NCBI RefSeq assembly: GCF_005144585.1
Contig: NZ_SSMQ01000053.1
Coordinates: forward strand, 1-64,000
Source of the DNA: Polyangium fumosum
Lineage (GTDB): Bacteria; Myxococcota_A; Polyangia; Polyangiales; Polyangiaceae
DNA length: 64,000 bases
Direction of reading: 5' to 3'
Of the stretch, positions 19,623 to 28,801 are shown piece by piece. Position 1 is the first letter of the stretch. Every line of letters begins with the position of its first letter. The position numbers and the translations under genes were made by a program. Below the pieces are notes generated by a model that ran no database searches, was not told the origin of the DNA, and saw only the letters and a program-made list of their open reading frames with translations.

Positions 19623-20578
19623 AGTACTTGCGTAAGTACCCGTTTCTCGGCCCGCTCGTGGCCGTCGTCGTCGTGTACGTGATCTTCGCGATCGTCGCGC
19701 CCGGCTCGTTCACCCGGGCGGAGAACCTCACGACGATGGCCGGCCAGACCGTGGTCGTGGGCATCGCGGCGAGTGGCATGACGCTCGTGATGCTGCTCGG
19801 CGGGATCGATCTCTCCGTCGGCTCGAACGTCGCGCTCTCCACGGTCGTCTGCGCGCTCTGCATGCGCGCGGGCGCGCCCGCGATCCTCGCCGCCGCAGCC
19901 GCCATGGCGAGCGGCCTCCTCTCCGGTCTCGTGAACGGCGCGCTCGTCACGACGCTGCGGATCACGCCTTTCATCGTCACGCTCGGCACGATGCGGGCGC
20001 TCCGAGGCCTCGCGAAAGGTCTCGCGGACGAGCAGAAGATCGACGCGCCATCCTCGGGCCTCGACGCCCTCGTCGCGCCGCTCCCGCCTGGGTATGGCTG
20101 GGCCCTGTTTCCGCCGGGCGTGTGGATCATGCTGGCCACGTCGGGGCTCGTGGCGGCGATGCTCGTGTACACGAAAGGCGGGCGGCACATCGTCGCCATC
20201 GGGTCGAACGAGGCCACGGCGCGGCTCTGCGGCGTGCGCGTCGAGCGCGTGAAATGGCTCGTCTATGGGCTCGCGGGGCTCTTTGCCGGGCTCGCGGGCG
20301 TGATGGAGTTCTCGACGCTCACGGTCGGCGACCCGACCGACTCGGTGGGCCTCGAACTCGAAGTCATCGCAGCCGTGGTGATCGGCGGCGGCTCCCTCGC
20401 AGGCGGCGAAGGCTCGGTCGCAGGCGCGCTCTTCGGCGCGCTCCTGATGACCGTGATCCGCACGGGATCGACCTACCTCGGGATCGACAACTGGGTGCAG
20501 GACATCGTCACGGGCGGCATCGTCGTGACCGCGGTCGCGCTCGATCGCGCACGTCGCGCGAGCGAAACGCGCCGCTGA
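19619..20578 (+). CDS. Sugar ABC transporter permease (RbsC type)
   Basis: A 319-residue inner-membrane protein of the BPD_transp_2 family with about nine or ten membrane segments. Diagnostic stretches are GIAASGMTLVMLLGGIDLSVGS, the RbsC-type motif GGIDLSVGS, and the EAA-like cytoplasmic loop AIGSNEATARLCGVRVERVK. A glycine-rich C-terminal segment (VVIGGGSLAGGEGSVAGALFG) is also typical. It forms the channel with the double ATPase. It is the last gene of the three-gene importer operon and runs into a dense hairpin region. Confidence 0.9.
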   Translation: MKYLRKYPFLGPLVAVVVVYVIFAIVAPGSFTRAENLTTMAGQTVVVGIAASGMTLVMLLGGIDLSVGSNVALSTVVCALCMRAGAPAILAAAAAMASGLLSGLVNGALVTTLRITPFIVTLGTMRALRGLAKGLADEQKIDAPSSGLDALVAPLPPGYGWALFPPGVWIMLATSGLVAAMLVYTKGGRHIVAIGSNEATARLCGVRVERVKWLVYGLAGLFAGLAGVMEFSTLTVGDPTDSVGLELEVIAAVVIGGGSLAGGEGSVAGALFGALLMTVIRTGSTYLGIDNWVQDIVTGGIVVTAVALDRARRASETRR

Positions 20579-20607
20579 CGCTGACGGTTCGTATCCCCCC
20601 TGGCTGT

Positions 20608-20733
20608 TGGAAGAACTGCGCATCGCGCAGTTCTTCCACCCAAGGTCCAGCGCTGGCGCTGGTCCGGGTCCAGGGGTGGACAACCCCTGGTCGGGCCCGG
20701 GGTGAAACCCCGGCGCTACGCTGCCCTCAGGGC
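20608..20733. repeat. Array of four to five hairpins between convergent genes
   Basis: Stem 1 at 20608-20638 is a perfect 14-bp arm pair TGGAAGAACTGCGC/GCGCAGTTCTTCCA with a 3-nt loop. Stem 2 near 20645-20664 pairs CCAGCGC with GCGCTGG. Stem 3 at 20670-20690 pairs CCAGGGGT with ACCCCTGG around GGACA. Stem 4 at 20697-20713 pairs CCGGGGT with ACCCCGG around GAA. Stem 5 at 20723-20733 pairs GCCCT with AGGGC. The array joins the importer operon and the convergent hybrid kinase gene and may end transcription both ways, but one hairpin would suffice for that. Confidence 0.75.
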
Positions 20734-23261
20734 TAACTGGCCTCCCGCAGCCCTGCGAGCAGCGAGACCAGCTCCGAGGGCTCGAAGGGCTTTGCGAGGT
20801 GCGCTCGGTAGCCTGCGGCGAGCGCGCGTTCTCGGTCTTCGGGCCGCGCGAAGGCGGTCACGGCCACGGCGATGATGGCCTTTCCGCGGCCGTTTCGCCG
20901 CGCTTGGAGCTCGCGGAGGAGCGCATAGCCGTCCATGTCTGGCATCCCGATGTCGCTCACGATGAGGTCGATGGCCCGTGACGCGGAGACGTCGAGCGCC
21001 TCGGCGGCCGAGGCTGCCGTGCAGACGACGGCTTCGTGTTCTTCCAGCACGCGCTTTACGAGCTCGCGTGAATCGGCCTCGTCGTCGACCACGAGGATGG
21101 CCACGCCGTGCAGGAGCCGCGGATCGTTCGCGGGCACGCTCGGGGGCAGCCGGGAGGGCATGCGGAGACGCTCGCCGACTTCGCAGGGCAGCTCGACGGT
21201 GAAGGTCGCGCCTTTCCCTTGGCCTTCGCTCTCGGCGCGCACCACGCCCCCGTGCAGCTCCACGAGCCGCTTCACGATCGACAGCCCGAGGCCGAGGCCG
21301 CCGTGCCGCCGCGCCATCGACGAGTCGGCTTGGCGGAATCGTTCGAACAGAAAGGGAAGGAACTCGGGCGTGATGCCTTCTCCCGTGTCGCGCACGGTGA
21401 TCACGGCGCCCTTGCCCGCTTGGGCCAGCATCACCTCGACCTGCCCGCCCTTGGGCGTGAACTTGATGGCGTTCGAGACCAGGTTCCAGACGACCTGCTG
21501 CAAACGCGCCGGGTCTCCGCGCACCGCGACACGCGCGGAATTCCGCGGCCCGCGCAGCGTCACGCCTTTGGCCTCTGCGGAGGCGCGACAGGCCTCGATG
21601 GCGGCCTCCACCACGGGGGCGAGCTGCGTCGGCTCCAGCTCCACGTGGATCTTGCCTGCGACGATGCGGCTCACGTCGAGCAGATCGTTGATGAGCTGCG
21701 CTTGCAGGTGCGTGTTCCGCTCGATCACCGCGAGCCCCTTGGAGAGCTGCTCCGGCCGGATCCCGGGCCGTTGCACGAGCTGCGCCCAGCCGAGGATCGC
21801 GTTCAGCGGCGTGCGCAGCTCGTGGGACAACGTCGCGAGGAACTCGTCCTTCATCCGGCTCGCCCGCTCGGCCTCCGCCCGCGCGGTGCGCTCGCTCTCG
21901 AGCAGGAAGGCGCGTTCGATCTCGACTTGTTTCTCCTTCGTCACGTCGCGGCAGATCCCCACGATGCGGAGGGCCTTGCCTGCTTCGTCGTAGGTGATGC
22001 GGCCGAGCGTGTGGATCCACCGCTCGCCTCGCTTCGGGTGCGCGAAGCGGAACTCGTGCGAGAAATCCGGGATCCGCTGCGCCATGCGTTGATCCATGTA
22101 GGCGTTCGCGCGCGCGAGATCGTCCGGATACACCCCTCGAACCCAGTCGGCGAGGTGCACCGTCCGGTTCTTCGGGTCGAAGCCGAACATCTCGTACTGC
22201 ACCTCGGACCACGTGTAGAGGTCGCTCGCGACGTCGTACTCCCACCACCCGGCCTGCGCCCCGTCGAGGGCCATGCGGAGCCGATCCGCGCTCTCGGCGA
22301 GCGCCGCGGCGGCCTCCCTGCGCTCGGTCACCTCCTCGCAGACCACGTTCACGCCGACGATCACGCCGGACGCGTCGTGAAGCGGGAAGAAGCTCTCCAG
22401 CCATACCCGCGTCTTGCCGGGCTGCGCGGGCGTCTCGCCGACGAGCTCCACGTTCCGGAGTGGCTCGCCCGTGTCGAAGATCTTCTGGAACATGGGCTCG
22501 GCCTTGTCGGCGAGCCCTGGCAGGATCTCGCGCACCGAGCGGCCGATGTGCGCGGCCGGCGAAAAGCCGTTGATCTCGGCGAGCCGCTGGTTGATTCGCA
22601 CCCAGCGGAAATTCCGGTCGATCACGCAAAGCCCGATCGGCGCGGCCGCGTACGTCGCTTCGAGCTCGGCGAGCTGCCGGCGCGCCACGGCCTCGCTCTC
22701 CCGCAGCGCCTCCTCGGCGCGCCGCGCGGCTTCGAGCGACACCATGACCTCGCGCTCGCTCGCCTCCAGCGCGGCGGCGCGTTCGGCGATCCGCCGTTCG
22801 AGCTCGGCATTGCGGTGACGAACCTCGGCCTCGGCGCAAATGCGGGCTTCGAGCTTTCGCGCCAGGACGGCTTCACGCGCGCGCCTCGCGCGCTCGTTCA
22901 GCATGGTGATGGCCACGCCCACGGCCACGAAGAAGCCGAGGCGCGCCTGATCCGCGAGCGTGGAGATGTTCAGGCTGCCGATCGGGCACAGGAAGAGCGC
23001 TGCGCCGAGCAAGGCGGAGAGGCCCGTGGCGACGAGGCCCGCGAGGACCCCTCCATACACAGCGGCGATGGCCACGGGCAGCAGCAGGGCGAGCAGGGGC
23101 GCATTGCCATCCAGCCACGGCTCCAGGGAGAACCGGACGAGGACGATCACGAGCATCACGGCCATGGAGAGGCCGTAGGCGTGGAGCGCCTTTCCCGGAC
23201 CTACACGACCACTCCGGGGGGCCTCGAGCCGCGCTTCGCGGCATTCGTCGGCTGTTTGCAT
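20733..23261 (-). CDS. Membrane hybrid sensor histidine kinase with PAS domains and receiver
   Basis: Start at 23261 (MQTADECREARLE) has a GAGGG ribosome site 3-4 bp away and gives 842 residues. Order: an N-terminal block of membrane segments (LSMAVMLVIVLVRFSL, LLALLLPVAIAAVYGG), similar to the DUF4118 part of KdpD; a coiled coil (residues about 150-215); PAS 1 (YAAAPIGLCVIDRNFRWVR); PAS 2 with PAC (HTLGRITYDEAGKALRIVG); HisKA with phospho-His in LSHELRTPLNAILG near residue 480; HATPase (NLVSNAIKFTPKGG, DTGEGI, GGLGLGLSIVKRL); and a C-terminal receiver (ILVVDDEADSRELV, phospho-Asp in IVSDIGMPDMDGY). No output domain, so a phosphorelay partner is needed. Signal unknown. Confidence 0.9.
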   Translation of the reverse strand: MQTADECREARLEAPRSGRVGPGKALHAYGLSMAVMLVIVLVRFSLEPWLDGNAPLLALLLPVAIAAVYGGVLAGLVATGLSALLGAALFLCPIGSLNISTLADQARLGFFVAVGVAITMLNERARRAREAVLARKLEARICAEAEVRHRNAELERRIAERAAALEASEREVMVSLEAARRAEEALRESEAVARRQLAELEATYAAAPIGLCVIDRNFRWVRINQRLAEINGFSPAAHIGRSVREILPGLADKAEPMFQKIFDTGEPLRNVELVGETPAQPGKTRVWLESFFPLHDASGVIVGVNVVCEEVTERREAAAALAESADRLRMALDGAQAGWWEYDVASDLYTWSEVQYEMFGFDPKNRTVHLADWVRGVYPDDLARANAYMDQRMAQRIPDFSHEFRFAHPKRGERWIHTLGRITYDEAGKALRIVGICRDVTKEKQVEIERAFLLESERTARAEAERASRMKDEFLATLSHELRTPLNAILGWAQLVQRPGIRPEQLSKGLAVIERNTHLQAQLINDLLDVSRIVAGKIHVELEPTQLAPVVEAAIEACRASAEAKGVTLRGPRNSARVAVRGDPARLQQVVWNLVSNAIKFTPKGGQVEVMLAQAGKGAVITVRDTGEGITPEFLPFLFERFRQADSSMARRHGGLGLGLSIVKRLVELHGGVVRAESEGQGKGATFTVELPCEVGERLRMPSRLPPSVPANDPRLLHGVAILVVDDEADSRELVKRVLEEHEAVVCTAASAAEALDVSASRAIDLIVSDIGMPDMDGYALLRELQARRNGRGKAIIAVAVTAFARPEDRERALAAGYRAHLAKPFEPSELVSLLAGLREAS

Positions 23262-23440
23262 CGACCCTCGCTCGGAACGGCGGAACCAGGGCACACCCGT
23301 CCTGACAAGGCTAACGAGATGGCAGCACGTGCGCAACGTGGTCTGCCCTCTCGTCCTGCTCGCCCACGTCCGGTCGATATCCCTGGTCACAGGACCGACC
23401 GGGCCGAACGTTTGTCATGACGTCCTGACGCGGACGCGCC

Positions 23441-24961
23441 TCAGCCCGCCCGGTCGGCGAGGATGCGGACCTTGAAGCCGAGCTCGCGTGACAGCGCGAC
23501 CATCTCGTCGAACACGTCCCCGTAGGCCACGGCCACGTGATTCGAGAGGTAATGCGCCATGAGCGTATCGCGTCCGATCCCCATGTCCGCGGCCATGAAC
23601 GGCCATTCGCGCGTCGTGCCATTCCACCAGGCGTCGCGCACCACGGGCGGGAGCTTGACGACCTCGCCCTTGCCGATATCCATCCAGAGCGCGCCTTCCT
23701 TGATGTACGTCCGCGCCCAGGTCATCGCCCCGGGCAAGCTCTCGCCCGCGAACGAGCCGCCCGGCGTCGGGAAATACATCGCCGGCTGCCGGTAGCTGTG
23801 CGCGCCGCGCAGCGTGTCCTTGTCGTGGTTGAATGCGTAGGCGCCGCATGAACCCGAATTCAAGAGCACCCACAAGAACCGGCCCTCGTGCTCGCCGCCC
23901 CAGCGCACGTCGTGGAACATCACCGCCTCGTGCAGCCCTTTTTCCCGCAGGAGCCGCTTCATCAGCTCCATCGGGATCGCGTTGCCCTGGTCGGCCTCGG
24001 TCGCGCAGGCGATCGTCGTGCCATTGGACTCCGGGCGACACGCCGAATTGAACAGTCCCTCGGCGAGGTCCGAGGGCGGGCGCAGCGGGATCAGCCCGAG
24101 CTGGTATTGCCAGCCCAGGCAATCGGCCTTGTATTCGTTCACCAGGTCGAGCACCACGAGGTAATCACGGAGCTGCTCGCGCGTCGCGCGCTCGTCGAAA
24201 TCGGCCGCGCCGTTCTCGCCCCAGTGGAACGAGAGGCCCCGATCCTTCACGAACCGGAGCGCGTCGTCGATTCGCTTCTCGGCGATGCCCCGGCCGCGAT
24301 CGAGGATCCACGCCTGATCGATCTTGTGCTCCGTGAACCCGTGCTTGTTCAGGAGCCGCGGGCCGAAATACCCGTTGATCATGCCCATCGAGGTGTCGCC
24401 GAGCATGAGCAAGAGCACGCGCCGCTTGTGGATCTCCTCGGCCACCTTCCGGGCGATCGCCGCTGCCGCCGGGGCGATCGGGCCGGGCTCGCGGATCGCG
24501 TCCTCGGGCCAGGCGAGCCGGCCCGTCTGGCACCACGTGTCGAGCCGCTCCATGAAGGCCTTGTCCGTGGTCCAGTCCTCCGCGTCCGTCCAGATCCGCG
24601 AGAACGGCCGATCCAGGCTCTCCAGACAGGCGCCCGTGTTGAGCAGGCCCACGAGGCCGGGCCAGCGGCCCGAGAAATTCGACGCCAGGAGCAAGGGGTT
24701 TTCCTTGCTCACCACCCCGTCCGTCGTGTGTGGCCCGTAAAACCAGTGCACACACACGCCGATCATCGGGTCGTCGACGGGCCCGAGCTTCTCGATCGAC
24801 TCGTGGGGCTTCGAGAGGAACCCCTCGATGCGATAGGGCGCGTGACCGAGCTTTTGCAGCGCTCGTTCGAGCTGGATTGTCGCGGCCGTGATGCTGGGGA
24901 CGGCGACCTCGTTCGGCTTGGCCCGCGCGTCGCCGGGCCAGAACAGGGCGATCTTTTTCAT
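23441..24961 (-). CDS. L-fucose/L-arabinose isomerase-family protein
   Basis: A 506-residue cytoplasmic protein that looks like the FucI/AraA isomerase superfamily: N-terminal Rossmann-like start (KKIALFWPGDARAKPN), a second domain (VLLLMLGDTSMGMINGYFG), a KADCLGWQYQLG segment and the conserved ATEADQGNAIPMEL stretch, where metal-ligand acidic residues are found in this family. These enzymes interconvert aldoses and ketoses with Mn2+. It is close to, but not in an operon with, the ketose kinase and importer; together they could import a sugar, isomerise it and phosphorylate it. Substrate cannot be read from sequence. Some family members are not isomerases. Confidence 0.72.
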   Translation of the reverse strand: MKKIALFWPGDARAKPNEVAVPSITAATIQLERALQKLGHAPYRIEGFLSKPHESIEKLGPVDDPMIGVCVHWFYGPHTTDGVVSKENPLLLASNFSGRWPGLVGLLNTGACLESLDRPFSRIWTDAEDWTTDKAFMERLDTWCQTGRLAWPEDAIREPGPIAPAAAAIARKVAEEIHKRRVLLLMLGDTSMGMINGYFGPRLLNKHGFTEHKIDQAWILDRGRGIAEKRIDDALRFVKDRGLSFHWGENGAADFDERATREQLRDYLVVLDLVNEYKADCLGWQYQLGLIPLRPPSDLAEGLFNSACRPESNGTTIACATEADQGNAIPMELMKRLLREKGLHEAVMFHDVRWGGEHEGRFLWVLLNSGSCGAYAFNHDKDTLRGAHSYRQPAMYFPTPGGSFAGESLPGAMTWARTYIKEGALWMDIGKGEVVKLPPVVRDAWWNGTTREWPFMAADMGIGRDTLMAHYLSNHVAVAYGDVFDEMVALSRELGFKVRILADRAG

Positions 24962-24994
24962 CGCCTTCTGCCATCGACCACGCGCCGGCCGGCG

Positions 24995-26323
24995 TCAAGC
25001 GCGCTCGAAGAGCCTCTCGTGCAGCACCGCCGACGCGGCGCCTACGTCCTTGTCGGCCACGAGCATCGTCAGGCTGATGCTCTTCATGCCGTAACTCACC
25101 ATTTCCACGTTCACGCCTGCGTCCGCGACGGCCTGCAAGATCGCCGCGCCGAGGCCCGCCTGCGCCGCGAGCCTCCGGCCCACGACCACCATCAGCGTCT
25201 TTCCCGCCTCGACCCGCACCTCACCGAGCCGCTCCAGGTCCGGCAGGGCGCGATCCAAAGGCTCGCGGCGGTCCGTCGTGAACGACACGCTCACCTCCGA
25301 GGTCGCGATCATATCGACCACGACCTCGTGCCGCCCGAGCGCCTGGAACGCCTCGCCGAGGAAACCCGCGGCGCCGAACATCCGCGTCGAGCGGATCGTC
25401 ACGGCGAGTTGCCCTTCCTTGTAGGCGATGCTCGTCGCGGACAGCTCGCTCGGGGGCGCGGCCTCGCGGATGACCGTGCCGGGGTGCTCGGGCCGGTTCG
25501 TGTTGAGCACGCGGACCGGGATGTTCTTTTGCATCGCCGGCACGAGCGTCGAGGGGTGCAGCACGCGGCTGCCGAAGTAGGCGAGCTCCGCGGCCTCGTC
25601 GAAGCGCATCTCGGAGATCGAGCGGGCCTTCTTCACGACGCTCGGATCCGCGGTCATCACGCCGTCGGTGTCGGACCAGATCTCGACCTCCTCGGCGGCG
25701 ATCGCGGCGCCGACGAGCGTCGCCGTGAGATCACTGCCGTTCCTGCCGACGGTCGTGATGTCACCGGCCTCGGTCTTTCCGACGAAACCCGTCACGACGG
25801 GCACGACGCCGGCCGGCACGCGCTCGCGCACCGCGCGTTGCATCGCGGCCTCGTAGCCGGGCAGGGGGCGCGCCGAGCCGAAGGCCGCGTCCGTGAGGAA
25901 GCCGAGATCCCAGACGTCGAAGGCCTGGGCGGGCAGGCCTTCGCGCGTGAAGAAATCGGCGATGACCCGCACGGCCATACGCTCGCCGAAGCTCGCGGCA
26001 TAGTCGAGGCTGCGCAAGCTGAGCTCCCGCACGAGCGAGAGGCCCCGGTAGAGGGCCGAGATCTCCTCGTAGAACGGCGCGAGCAGGGCGTCGTCGCAGC
26101 CGAGATCGCGGGCGATCGCGGCCTGGCGCTCGATCACGCGCTCGGGGGCGTAGACGCCGCGGGCGGCCTCGCGCGCGCCCGAGAGCAGCGCGTCGGTCAT
26201 GCCCTTGTGGGCCGAGCTCACGACGAGCGGCGTCCGCCCCGCGCGCCCGCGGACGATCGCGAGCACCTTCTCGATCTGCTTGCGGTTGGCGACGGAGCTG
26301 CCGCCGAACTTCATGACGATCAT
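24995..26323 (-). CDS. lysC: Aspartate kinase
   Basis: From the ATG at 26323 ([11 protein letters not shown]) it is 442 residues, the length of a monofunctional lysC-type enzyme with C-terminal ACT domains. The kinase core shows [16 protein letters not shown], the [14 protein letters not shown] loop, [27 protein letters not shown] and [14 protein letters not shown]. The last 150 residues hold two ACT units ([40 protein letters not shown]) that normally bind lysine or threonine. It makes aspartyl phosphate, the first step to lysine, methionine, threonine and isoleucine. It stands alone; its upstream gap carries a nested palindrome that contains a short relative of the coding palindromic repeat. 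Confidence 0.92.
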   Translation of the reverse strand: MIVMKFGGSSVANRKQIEKVLAIVRGRAGRTPLVVSSAHKGMTDALLSGAREAARGVYAPERVIERQAAIARDLGCDDALLAPFYEEISALYRGLSLVRELSLRSLDYAASFGERMAVRVIADFFTREGLPAQAFDVWDLGFLTDAAFGSARPLPGYEAAMQRAVRERVPAGVVPVVTGFVGKTEAGDITTVGRNGSDLTATLVGAAIAAEEVEIWSDTDGVMTADPSVVKKARSISEMRFDEAAELAYFGSRVLHPSTLVPAMQKNIPVRVLNTNRPEHPGTVIREAAPPSELSATSIAYKEGQLAVTIRSTRMFGAAGFLGEAFQALGRHEVVVDMIATSEVSVSFTTDRREPLDRALPDLERLGEVRVEAGKTLMVVVGRRLAAQAGLGAAILQAVADAGVNVEMVSYGMKSISLTMLVADKDVGAASAVLHERLFERA

Positions 26324-26361
26324 GGCGGCCGGACGGTAGCGCAGTGCGTCGAAACGTGCAG

Positions 26362-26427
26362 CCGGTTTTTCCGGGGTTTGGGGCGTCGCCCCGAGCGTCA
26401 GGTTCCCCCGGGGCCGCAGCGAACCGG
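26362..26427. repeat. Nested palindrome in the chrA-lysC gap, short form of the coding repeat
   Basis: Three pairs of arms nest: CCGGTT (26362-26367) with AACCGG (26422-26427), CCGGGG (26371-26376) with CCCCGG (26406-26411), and GGGGCG-T-CGCCCC at the centre (26380-26392). The stretch 26373-26399 matches the two ends of the 55-68 bp repeat found in imuB, dnaE2 and the lipoprotein gene (GGGGTTTGGGGCG and CCCCGAGCGTC) but lacks its inner hairpin. It lies between the stop of chrA and the start of lysC and may act as a terminator. Confidence 0.6.
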
Positions 26428-26436
26428 ATTCCGCAT

Positions 26437-27582
26437 TTACGGCAAATGTCCGAGCGCGCCGCGGACGGCGAGGCCGGCGAGCGCGCCGCCCACCACGATC
26501 CACGTCGCATTGATCTTCGGCTGCATCGCGACGGGCAGGGCGGCGGCGAGGATCAGCCACGCGGGGACGTCGACGAGCGCGCCGCGGCCGAGGGCGATCG
26601 TGGCGGCGGCGAGCAGGCCGAGCGAGGCGGCGGCGGCGCCGTCGAGCAGACCCGCGAGGCGGGGCGCGGCGCGCATCTTCGGCAGGAGCGGCGCGCTCGC
26701 GCGGACGAAGACGAAGCTCGGGAGGAAGATGGCGAGCGTGGCGACGGCCGCGCCGGCGGGGCCTTCGATCAGGTATCCAATGAAGGTCGCGGTGGAGAGC
26801 ACGGGGCCCGGCGTGAATTGGCCGATCGCGACGGCGTCGAGCAGCTCCGCCTCGGTGAGCCAGCCCCGCTCGGTCACGAGCCCGGCGCGGAGCAGCGCGA
26901 TCAGCACGTATCCGCTGCCGTAGAGGACGCTGCCGACTTTGAGGAAAAACAGCCCGAGCGGGAGGAGTTTTCCCCCTGTGGTCGCGACGGACGCGGCGAC
27001 CGGACCCAGGAGCGCGGCGGCCGAGGAGCCCGTGTTTTTCGTATTCGTATCGGAGGGCGGCTTCTCCGGCGGCTTCTTCCAGCCCGCGCCCATCGCGCCG
27101 AGGGCCGCGCCTCCGAAGAGCACACCGATTTCATTCACGCCGAGCACGCTCGCCGCGGCTGCGGCGAGGCCGAGCGAAAGGAACAAAAGGTCCTTCTTGC
27201 GAGGCAGGACGAGCCGCGCCATGGCCGCGAGCACGATCGAGAGCATCGCGGGCTTCAGGCCGTAGAGCAGCCCTTCGAGGGCGGGCAGCGTGCGCAGGCG
27301 CTGGTAGGCGATCGCGAATCCGGCGGTGATCAGCGCCGCCGGCAGGATGAAGCAGACCCCTGCGGCGACGAGCCCCGGCGTGCCGGCGCGGCGATACCCG
27401 AGGTGGATCGCCATTTCGGTCGAGTTCGGCCCGGGAATCAGGTTCGTCGCCGCGAAGAGATCCAGAAACTCCTCGCGCGTCACCCATTTCCGGCGGACGA
27501 CGACCTCGGCTTCCATGAGCGCGACGTGCGCGGCGGGGCCGCCGAACGAGGTGCATCCGAGGCGCAAAAACAAGAGCGCCAC
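26437..27582 (-). CDS. chrA: Chromate transporter, two-domain ChrA
   Basis: A 381-residue (or 403 with the longer start) inner-membrane protein with two homologous CHR domains. Domain 1 has [20 protein letters not shown] and [20 protein letters not shown]; domain 2 has [19 protein letters not shown] and [20 protein letters not shown]. The FGGP and PGP motifs are those of proton/chromate antiporters. The GTG at 27582 is inside the conserved start; the frame continues to a CTG at 27648 that overlaps the TGA of the upstream gene (CTGA) and gives the more usual N-terminus ending [16 protein letters not shown] non-AUG coupled start is therefore possible. Together with the upstream DUF2934 gene it forms a two-gene unit. 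Confidence 0.85.
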   Translation of the reverse strand: MALLFLRLGCTSFGGPAAHVALMEAEVVVRRKWVTREEFLDLFAATNLIPGPNSTEMAIHLGYRRAGTPGLVAAGVCFILPAALITAGFAIAYQRLRTLPALEGLLYGLKPAMLSIVLAAMARLVLPRKKDLLFLSLGLAAAAASVLGVNEIGVLFGGAALGAMGAGWKKPPEKPPSDTNTKNTGSSAAALLGPVAASVATTGGKLLPLGLFFLKVGSVLYGSGYVLIALLRAGLVTERGWLTEAELLDAVAIGQFTPGPVLSTATFIGYLIEGPAGAAVATLAIFLPSFVFVRASAPLLPKMRAAPRLAGLLDGAAAASLGLLAAATIALGRGALVDVPAWLILAAALPVAMQPKINATWIVVGGALAGLAVRGALGHLP

Positions 27583-27644
27583 CTCGCGCAGCCGGCCCGG
27601 AACGGCCGCGGCGGGTGGCGCCGGGGGAGGCAGAGCCTCCTTGC

Positions 27645-27986
27645 TCAGATGTGGACCCCGCCGACGAGCATGGCGTCGATTTCACGCTCGGCGACGAGCC
27701 AATCCTCCACGGGGTCGGTCGTGCCAAGCCCGCGCGTCTCGGCGCGGCGATAGGCGGTGAGCGCGATCAGCCGGCGGCGCTCCTCGATCGAGATGGGCCT
27801 GCGCTCGGAGGCGGCGGGCGCTTTGGAATCCTCGTCGATCACGGCCGGCGCTTCGGGCGCGGTCGTGGCGGCGACGGGCGGCGGCGCGATGGATTCGGCG
27901 ACGGCGGCGGCGGCCACGGCGGCCTTCGCGCTCTTCTTGTCTGCGTCGCTCTTCTTCGCTGCTGCCTTCTTGCCTTTCGTCTTCAT
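27645..27986 (-). CDS. DUF2934 protein with Lys/Ala-rich N-terminus
   Basis: ATG at 27986 has a GAGGAGAGG site just upstream and gives 113 residues. The first 60 are Lys/Ala/Pro-rich (KTKGKKAAAKKSDADKK) and resemble histone H1-like tails, probably disordered and able to touch nucleic acid. The last 45 (ISIEERRRLIALTAYRRAE, RGLGTTDPVEDWLVAEREID) match the DUF2934 helix-turn-helix-like motif, whose role is unknown. The stop overlaps the possible start of chrA. Confidence 0.65.
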   Translation of the reverse strand: MKTKGKKAAAKKSDADKKSAKAAVAAAAVAESIAPPPVAATTAPEAPAVIDEDSKAPAASERRPISIEERRRLIALTAYRRAETRGLGTTDPVEDWLVAEREIDAMLVGGVHI

Positions 27987-28096
27987 CGATCCTCTCCTCG
28001 GTGGTTTCGTCCGGGCGAGGCGGCTCCTAACGTAGCGGAAGGGGGAGGGGCAAATTTCGCGGGGGAGGAAAGTTGAACGCGCTGGTGAAGCAAAGG

Positions 28097-28801
28097 TTAC
28101 GGGCGGGAGGTCGCGGCATCTCGGGGAGCGCGAGGGGGCGTGCTCGACTGCACGCAGGTCGCTGCGACCACTCGCCTGAGGGCTTGGAGGATCGCGCGAT
28201 GGCGGGCGGTCTTTCCCGGGCCCGGTAGCGGGATGAAGCAAGTTCTACCGCCCGCATGCGCACAGAGCCTGTCGAGTCCATGGGTATCCAGCGTGGGCTT
28301 CCCGGGGGGTTCGAGCTCGCAGAATTTGTTTGCGAGGAGGGTCTTGACGAAATCATCCATGACACGCTGCGGAATCTGGCGCACACAGGAATCGTGCGGA
28401 AATCCCGTTCCGGTGTAGCTGCTGAGGTTCCCATAAGTCGCATCGCCGTTGCGCCGAACGGAGAGGTCCATGATCGGATAGCCCAGCGGACCTTGGACGA
28501 CGTAATCGATGAGGATGTCGTCGTCCCGCGCCGGGGTGCCCTCCTTGAAGCAGCGATTTTCCAGCTCGGCCTCGTGCGTACCGTCGCTGGGGAGACCCGG
28601 CGGGGCCGAATCCTCGGCGCTCTCGACCGCTCGGGGCTCGAAGACAGGGGCCTGCGCTGTGTGCGTGGGAGGGGCGGAGAGTTCCGTTCGCTGGCTCGGC
28701 GCAGCGCGCGTGGATTCGGTTCGTTCCCCTTGTGATGCGCAGGAGACGACTGCGACGATACAAACGAACGCGGAGGGCACGGCGAGGAGGTGGCCCTTCA
28801 T
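28097..28801 (-). CDS. Lipoprotein, candidate immunity partner of the DUF4157 effector
   Basis: From the ATG at 28801 it is 234 residues with a lipoprotein signal ending VAVVSC (Cys21), then a Pro/Ser/Thr/Glu-rich linker of about 50 residues. The folded part starts near residue 85 (DDDILIDYVVQGPLGYPIMDL) and includes VRRNGDATYGNLSSYTG and Cys residues in HDSCVRQ, NKFCELE, RLCAHA, RTCFIPL and TCVQS. I do not recognise it. Its start overlaps the stop of the DUF4157 effector gene by 4 bp (ATGA), the coupling usual for toxin-immunity pairs, and a periplasm-facing lipoprotein would suit an effector that attacks membranes. The immunity role is an inference from position and export. Confidence 0.6.
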   Translation of the reverse strand: MKGHLLAVPSAFVCIVAVVSCASQGERTESTRAAPSQRTELSAPPTHTAQAPVFEPRAVESAEDSAPPGLPSDGTHEAELENRCFKEGTPARDDDILIDYVVQGPLGYPIMDLSVRRNGDATYGNLSSYTGTGFPHDSCVRQIPQRVMDDFVKTLLANKFCELEPPGKPTLDTHGLDRLCAHAGGRTCFIPLPGPGKTARHRAILQALRRVVAATCVQSSTPPRAPRDAATSRP

